The notes under the pieces are model-generated. The model was not told where the DNA came from. It ran no database searches and was given only the letters and a program-made list of their open reading frames with translations. From the NCBI GenBank assembly GCA_003131705.1, contig PKUY01000154.1:7168-16778 (forward strand): a stretch of 9,611 bases of DNA, given 5' to 3'. Shown here one piece after another: positions 6,319 to 9,611 of the stretch (the first letter of the stretch is position 1; each line of letters opens with the position of its first letter). A program made the translations under genes and the position numbers. This stretch comes from Acidobacteriota bacterium (GTDB lineage Bacteria; Acidobacteriota; Terriglobia; Acidiferrales; UBA7541).

Positions 6319-8379
6319 ATGCCTATTCCCACACTCGCGGAAAAGCTCCAATGGCTGAAGCCAGCTCCCGCGACGGCGCATGAAACGGAGTGCGCCGCCA
6401 AAGTACTACAGGGCGATTACGAGATCGGCGTACAGATCACGAACGATATTCTGGACGAAGCGATGGAGGTGTTCGTCCGCTCGTCGCGCAGCTACTTCGG
6501 AGTTTCTGGCGACTCGATGGTGGCGATTTTCACGGCGAACGGGGACTTGATCAACGCGTCGTGCGGCACGTATTTGCACGCAATCATTCAGCCGATCATC
6601 ATCAAGTTCATTCACAAGTACTACACGGAGAATCCGGGCATTCGCGATGGAGACATCTGGTACACCAACGACGCGCTCTACGGAGGCATCCACAATCCCG
6701 ACCAAGTCGCGCTGATGCCGATTTTTCACAAAGGCAAATTGCTGGCGTGGTCGTCGGCAGCGCTGCACACTACGGAAACTGGCGCGATCGAACCGGGAGG
6801 GATGCCTGTCAGCGCGAAATCTCGTTTCGAAGAGGGACTCAACCTGCCTCCAATCAAAATCGGCGAAAACTTCGAGATCCGCAACGATTTTCTCGAAATG
6901 TATTCCGTCTACGGAATGCGGGCCCCTGCGATGTTCATTTCCGATCTTCGAGCGCGCTGCACCACCGCGGATCGTGTTCGCGTGCGCCTGCTCGAGCTGG
7001 CGGACAAGCGCGGCCCTGACTTCGTGGTGGGATTGCTCCGCAAGATGTCGGATACGGCGGAGGCGGCGGCGCGGAGAATCGTGAGAGACCTCCCCGACGG
7101 GAAATTCCGCACAGTTGTTTTCAATGACGCCATTGGCATGACGCCAGCTCTCGTGCGCTCCTGCTATTTGACCCTTACGAAAAAGGACGGCGGAATCATC
7201 TTCGATTTCCACGGGACATCGCCCGAGAACCCTTCGTCCTACAATGTTCACCCGCAAGCGGTGGTCGGCCACATCGCGAATTTCATGTATGAGTACATGT
7301 TTCACGATTTGCCTATCTGCAGCTCCACATTCGCTATGCTAGATTTTGTTTTTCCCGAAGGAAGCATCGTCTATCCGGACAAGATGGCCGCGACGAGTTG
7401 CTGCGTGTATATCGGAATGCAGGCCCGGTGTGCCACCCAGAACAGCTTCGCCAAAATGATTTTCTCGAACGCGGCGCTGTGGGGCCAAGTGGCCGCCTCT
7501 CCCGGGAGCCAACACACGTCTCAGATATGCGCGGGGCTCTCGCAGTGGAAACTGGCCGTGTCGGATGTTCTTTCTTTTGCGCTCAATACCATGGGCCAGG
7601 GCGGCCGGGCGGCATCGGACGGAATGGATGCGTACGGTTTTGCCTGGTGTGCCTTTGGACGCGCTCCGGATTCGGAACAAGTCGAGAGCGAACTCCCCGT
7701 GACGGTCACGCTGTCGCAGCACTGGAAAGACTCCTCGGGGCCGGGGCTTCATCGCGGCGGATCGGGTGGCGTCCAACACTGGATGGTCCACAAAGTGCCG
7801 CACCTTGTTTCTATGTGCATGGGAAACGGAAGCAAGGTGCCGCTCGGCCAGCCGCTTTTCGGCGGATATGCGTCCTCACCAATTCCCGGCATTAGTATCC
7901 GCAAGGCTGATTTGCTGCAACAGATGAGCGAAGGGAATCCGCAGCTGACCCTCGACAACCGCGAGGTTCTCGGGCAGAAAACAATCCATGGCGACTGGAA
8001 CTTTGAGTTCGTGGCGCGAACGCCCAAAATGTATGACGAGGGCGATCTATTGTTCGGATTTAGCGGCGGAGGGCCGGGCTACGGCGATCCGCTGGAGCGC
8101 CCCCCGGAGGAAGTACTCGAAGACCTGCGCAAGCAAATCATTTCAGATTGGACAGCGCAGAACATTTACAAGCTCGCATATGAACCCGAACGCAGAAAGC
8201 TCGACGTCGAGAAAACTAAACAGCTGAGAGACGAGGAAAGACGCGCGCGCCTTGCTCGAGGAAAATCGTTCGAAGAATTTCACAAGGAATGGAACAAGAA
8301 AAAGCCGCCGGAGGAAATTCTCCAGTGGTACGGTTCCTGGCCTGACGGCAAACCCCTCGGACCGATCGTCCGATCCTGA
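6319..8379 (+). CDS. HyuB-family subunit (acetophenone carboxylase Apc4-like; hydantoinase B/acetone carboxylase alpha family)
   Basis: A 686-residue (about 76 kDa) protein of the hydantoinase B/oxoprolinase family, the partner that carries the metal-dependent carboxylation or hydrolysis site in acetone carboxylase. Seen: family motif IRDGDIWYTNDALYGGIHNPDQV (within 108-130), with His125 and Asp128 as probable metal ligands, and a third candidate His150 in AALHTTETGA. In typical members the last motif reads HHxDxGG, so here it is modified (Glu153, Ala156). Further family segments are FDFHGTSPENPSSYN, GPGLHRGGSGG and FGFSGGGPGYGDPLERP. The C-terminus from about residue 600 is a highly charged Lys/Arg/Glu tail, probably helical, ending PDGKPLGPIVRS. 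Size and position match the 75-kDa fourth subunit of acetophenone carboxylase. It ends in an in-frame tandem stop TGA-TAA, with the next start immediately after. Confidence 0.9.
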   Translation: MPIPTLAEKLQWLKPAPATAHETECAAKVLQGDYEIGVQITNDILDEAMEVFVRSSRSYFGVSGDSMVAIFTANGDLINASCGTYLHAIIQPIIIKFIHKYYTENPGIRDGDIWYTNDALYGGIHNPDQVALMPIFHKGKLLAWSSAALHTTETGAIEPGGMPVSAKSRFEEGLNLPPIKIGENFEIRNDFLEMYSVYGMRAPAMFISDLRARCTTADRVRVRLLELADKRGPDFVVGLLRKMSDTAEAAARRIVRDLPDGKFRTVVFNDAIGMTPALVRSCYLTLTKKDGGIIFDFHGTSPENPSSYNVHPQAVVGHIANFMYEYMFHDLPICSSTFAMLDFVFPEGSIVYPDKMAATSCCVYIGMQARCATQNSFAKMIFSNAALWGQVAASPGSQHTSQICAGLSQWKLAVSDVLSFALNTMGQGGRAASDGMDAYGFAWCAFGRAPDSEQVESELPVTVTLSQHWKDSSGPGLHRGGSGGVQHWMVHKVPHLVSMCMGNGSKVPLGQPLFGGYASSPIPGISIRKADLLQQMSEGNPQLTLDNREVLGQKTIHGDWNFEFVARTPKMYDEGDLLFGFSGGGPGYGDPLERPPEEVLEDLRKQIISDWTAQNIYKLAYEPERRKLDVEKTKQLRDEERRARLARGKSFEEFHKEWNKKKPPEEILQWYGSWPDGKPLGPIVRS

Positions 8380-8382
8380 TAA

Positions 8383-9408
8383 ATGGCTGAAATCATTACG
8401 CCTCGGCAGATAATTAAGGGGCTGCTTGAAGGAACCGCCCCGCCCCGTCCGCTCTTTCTGCCGATCGTATTTTCCCATGGAGCTCAGATCGAGAATTTGC
8501 CCGTTCGGACTTTCCTCACAAACCCCACGAAAATTACCAACTCGCTGAGGCAAATCCGCGCGCATCTGCGTTCGGACGGAATTACTTGCTACTTCGATCC
8601 ATTCCTCGAAGCGGAGGAACTTGGCGGTGTGGTGCACTGGGACACGGAAGGCCGGACGCCCTCGCTACGCTGGCCACAGGATACCGCTGCAGGCGAGTTG
8701 CCCACAGGGCGCAGCTCTTTCACGGAAACCTCGAAGGGAAGCCGGGTCGCTGTCGCGGTCGAAGTGATCCGGAGGCTCAAATCGGTGGTGCGTGACGACT
8801 GTCTTCTCACAGCGGGCGTCACTGGCCCTATAACGCTTGCGGCGCTACTGTCGCAGGTCAACTTGAACGACGCCCTCCAGTACTCTAAACTTTCCGCTTC
8901 AGCACTCGACTTCGCGACGTCAGTGATTTCGGGAATCGCGAAGGCTCTTGTGGAAGCGGGGGCCAACGCACTATTTATTCGCGAGGACATTCTTCCCGAA
9001 TTTTCGACCGAAGAGTGTGCGGAGTGGGCTTCGCAGCTCGCTACGACCGTCAATATCATCCGCTTTTATCAGGCGCTTCCCGTTCTTTTGCTCACCCATA
9101 AGGAGTCCTTCACGACAAATCGCGACGTAATTTTGCGGCAGCATTGGGATTGTGTGATTTGTCTCGTGCTGAACGGAGCTCTGCCGGACGGGTTAGCTGA
9201 AGCACCGGAATCCGGAGGCGCTCAGTTTGGTGTCGCGCTGCCTCCCGAGGCTTTTCGGGTCGGTGGATCTAGTGCCGCTGAACTCGACGAATCTCTTCGG
9301 CGTGCCGTATCCGAACTGCGTCCTGCAATCATCACGACCACCGGCGACGTGGCCTCCGCGGCGGACGTCGAGAGGTTGAACGAATTGTGGGAGAATGTGC
9401 TTCGTTGA
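8383..9408 (+). CDS. Uroporphyrinogen-decarboxylase-fold protein, probable fifth (epsilon/Apc5-like) subunit
   Basis: A 341-residue (about 37 kDa) protein that reads as a URO-D/MtaA-type TIM barrel: TPRQIIKGLLEG and RPLFLPIVFSHG at the N-terminus, CYFDPFLEAEELGG (69-82), GVTGPITLAALL (145-156), ALVEAGANALFIRED and a final GDVASAADVERLNELWEN helix. The haem-enzyme motif (RQAGR) is absent, and I see no HxC...C zinc site of the MtaA/CmuA methyltransferases. It is therefore neither HemE nor a standard corrinoid methyltransferase. Starting 3 nt after the HyuB-like stop and occupying the apc5 slot (34 kDa, needed to restore carboxylase activity to the core complex), it is best read as a dissociable carboxylase subunit. 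The fold call is from motif memory, and direct homology to Apc5 could not be tested here. No Shine-Dalgarno sequence is visible, so translation probably depends on coupling. Confidence 0.7.
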   Translation: MAEIITPRQIIKGLLEGTAPPRPLFLPIVFSHGAQIENLPVRTFLTNPTKITNSLRQIRAHLRSDGITCYFDPFLEAEELGGVVHWDTEGRTPSLRWPQDTAAGELPTGRSSFTETSKGSRVAVAVEVIRRLKSVVRDDCLLTAGVTGPITLAALLSQVNLNDALQYSKLSASALDFATSVISGIAKALVEAGANALFIREDILPEFSTEECAEWASQLATTVNIIRFYQALPVLLLTHKESFTTNRDVILRQHWDCVICLVLNGALPDGLAEAPESGGAQFGVALPPEAFRVGGSSAAELDESLRRAVSELRPAIITTTGDVASAADVERLNELWENVLR

Positions 9409-9465
9409 TAGCACAAAACACAGTTCGCGGAAAGTTTCTTGTGAGAGACCCTCGAACAATAAACG

Positions 9466-9611
9466 ATGCGCGGCAAAACTGATTCCGAGCGAGGCGCTAC
9501 CAGCATGCAGGGCGTTCGCCAGGTTCGAATGCGCACTTCGGGAGCGTCCCTCGAGCGCCTGGCTGACGGCGCATTCCTTATCAAGCCGGATGAAGCACTT
9601 AAGCCTTATCC
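9466..9611 (+). CDS. Probable acyl-CoA ligase, feruloyl-CoA synthase type, N-terminal fragment (3'-truncated)
   Basis: An open frame begins at ATG 9466, just after an in-frame TAA at 9460-9462, and runs past the right edge, giving 48 codons. The visible segment VRQVRMRTSGASLERLADG then AFLIKPDEALKPY resembles the short N-terminal leader of AMP-forming ligases of the feruloyl-CoA synthase group, where a strand with 'DG..L.....PLGPYP' precedes the first helix. No AMP-binding motif lies inside the window, so the call rests on this leader and on context. A CoA ligase gene for the beta-keto acid product is associated with the acetophenone carboxylase genes of Aromatoleum. ATG 9505 (residue 14) is an alternative start. 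The 57-nt gap upstream has no terminator, so co-transcription is likely. Confidence 0.45.
   Translation, partial: MRGKTDSERGATSMQGVRQVRMRTSGASLERLADGAFLIKPDEALKPY

Noticed and set aside
6406..7305. Long antisense open frame (about 299 residues) opposite the HyuB-like gene
   Set aside because: Its Arg/His/Val-rich composition with no recognisable motif is typical of the complement of a GC-rich coding gene, and the + strand protein here is clearly a conserved family member.
4171..8379. Acetone carboxylase (acxABC) assignment
   Set aside because: Acetone carboxylase has one HyuA-like, one HyuB-like and a roughly 168-residue gamma subunit. Here there are two HyuA-like genes, a shorter small subunit and a fifth gene, which fit the Apc type better.
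1..9611. CRISPR arrays, insertion sequences, tRNA or rRNA genes
   Set aside because: I saw no spaced direct repeats, transposase motifs, terminal inverted repeats or tRNA-like cloverleaf sequence by reading; intergenic space is too short to hold most of these.

Overview
The window is about 9.6 kb of moderately GC-rich bacterial DNA, with every supported gene on the + strand. It opens with the C-terminal end of a large Oar-like (TonB-receptor-type) outer-membrane beta-barrel protein, a family greatly expanded in soil Acidobacteria. Together with the base composition and codon use this suggests an acidobacterium (Solibacter/Koribacter-like). That placement is an inference; there is no rRNA or marker gene here.

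Layout: (1) 3-899, 3' part of the barrel gene, closed by a strong intrinsic terminator at 927-956. (2) 1036-9611, a tightly packed run of seven genes: a RutB-like cysteine hydrolase (1036-1716), a first HyuA/oxoprolinase-like ATPase (1724-3718), a small four-cysteine protein resembling the acetone carboxylase gamma subunit (3788-4174), a second HyuA-like ATPase (4171-6300), a HyuB-like subunit (6319-8379), a uroporphyrinogen-decarboxylase-fold protein (8383-9408), and the start of what looks like an AMP-forming acyl-CoA ligase of the feruloyl-CoA synthase type (9466 to the window end). Gaps are -4, 3, 7, 18, 57 and 69 nt, with no terminator inside, so this reads as one operon. No stretch over 300 nt lacks a gene.

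The five central genes match, in order and approximate size, the apc1-5 (apcABCDE) genes of the ATP-dependent, biotin-independent acetophenone carboxylase of Aromatoleum aromaticum (subunits of 70, 15, 87, 75 and 34 kDa), where a CoA ligase gene for the beta-keto acid product is also associated. The simplest reading is therefore a five-subunit ATP-dependent carboxylase of a ketone-like substrate, followed by CoA activation of the resulting acid. The unexpected part is the RutB-like amidohydrolase at the head of the operon. Isochorismatase-fold amidases are partners of ATP-dependent hydantoinases (N-methylhydantoin to N-carbamoylsarcosine to sarcosine), so an alternative reading is ATP-driven opening of a cyclic amide followed by loss of a carbamoyl group. 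The substrate cannot be fixed from sequence. The combination of amidohydrolase, Apc-type complex and CoA ligase is the most interesting content of the window.
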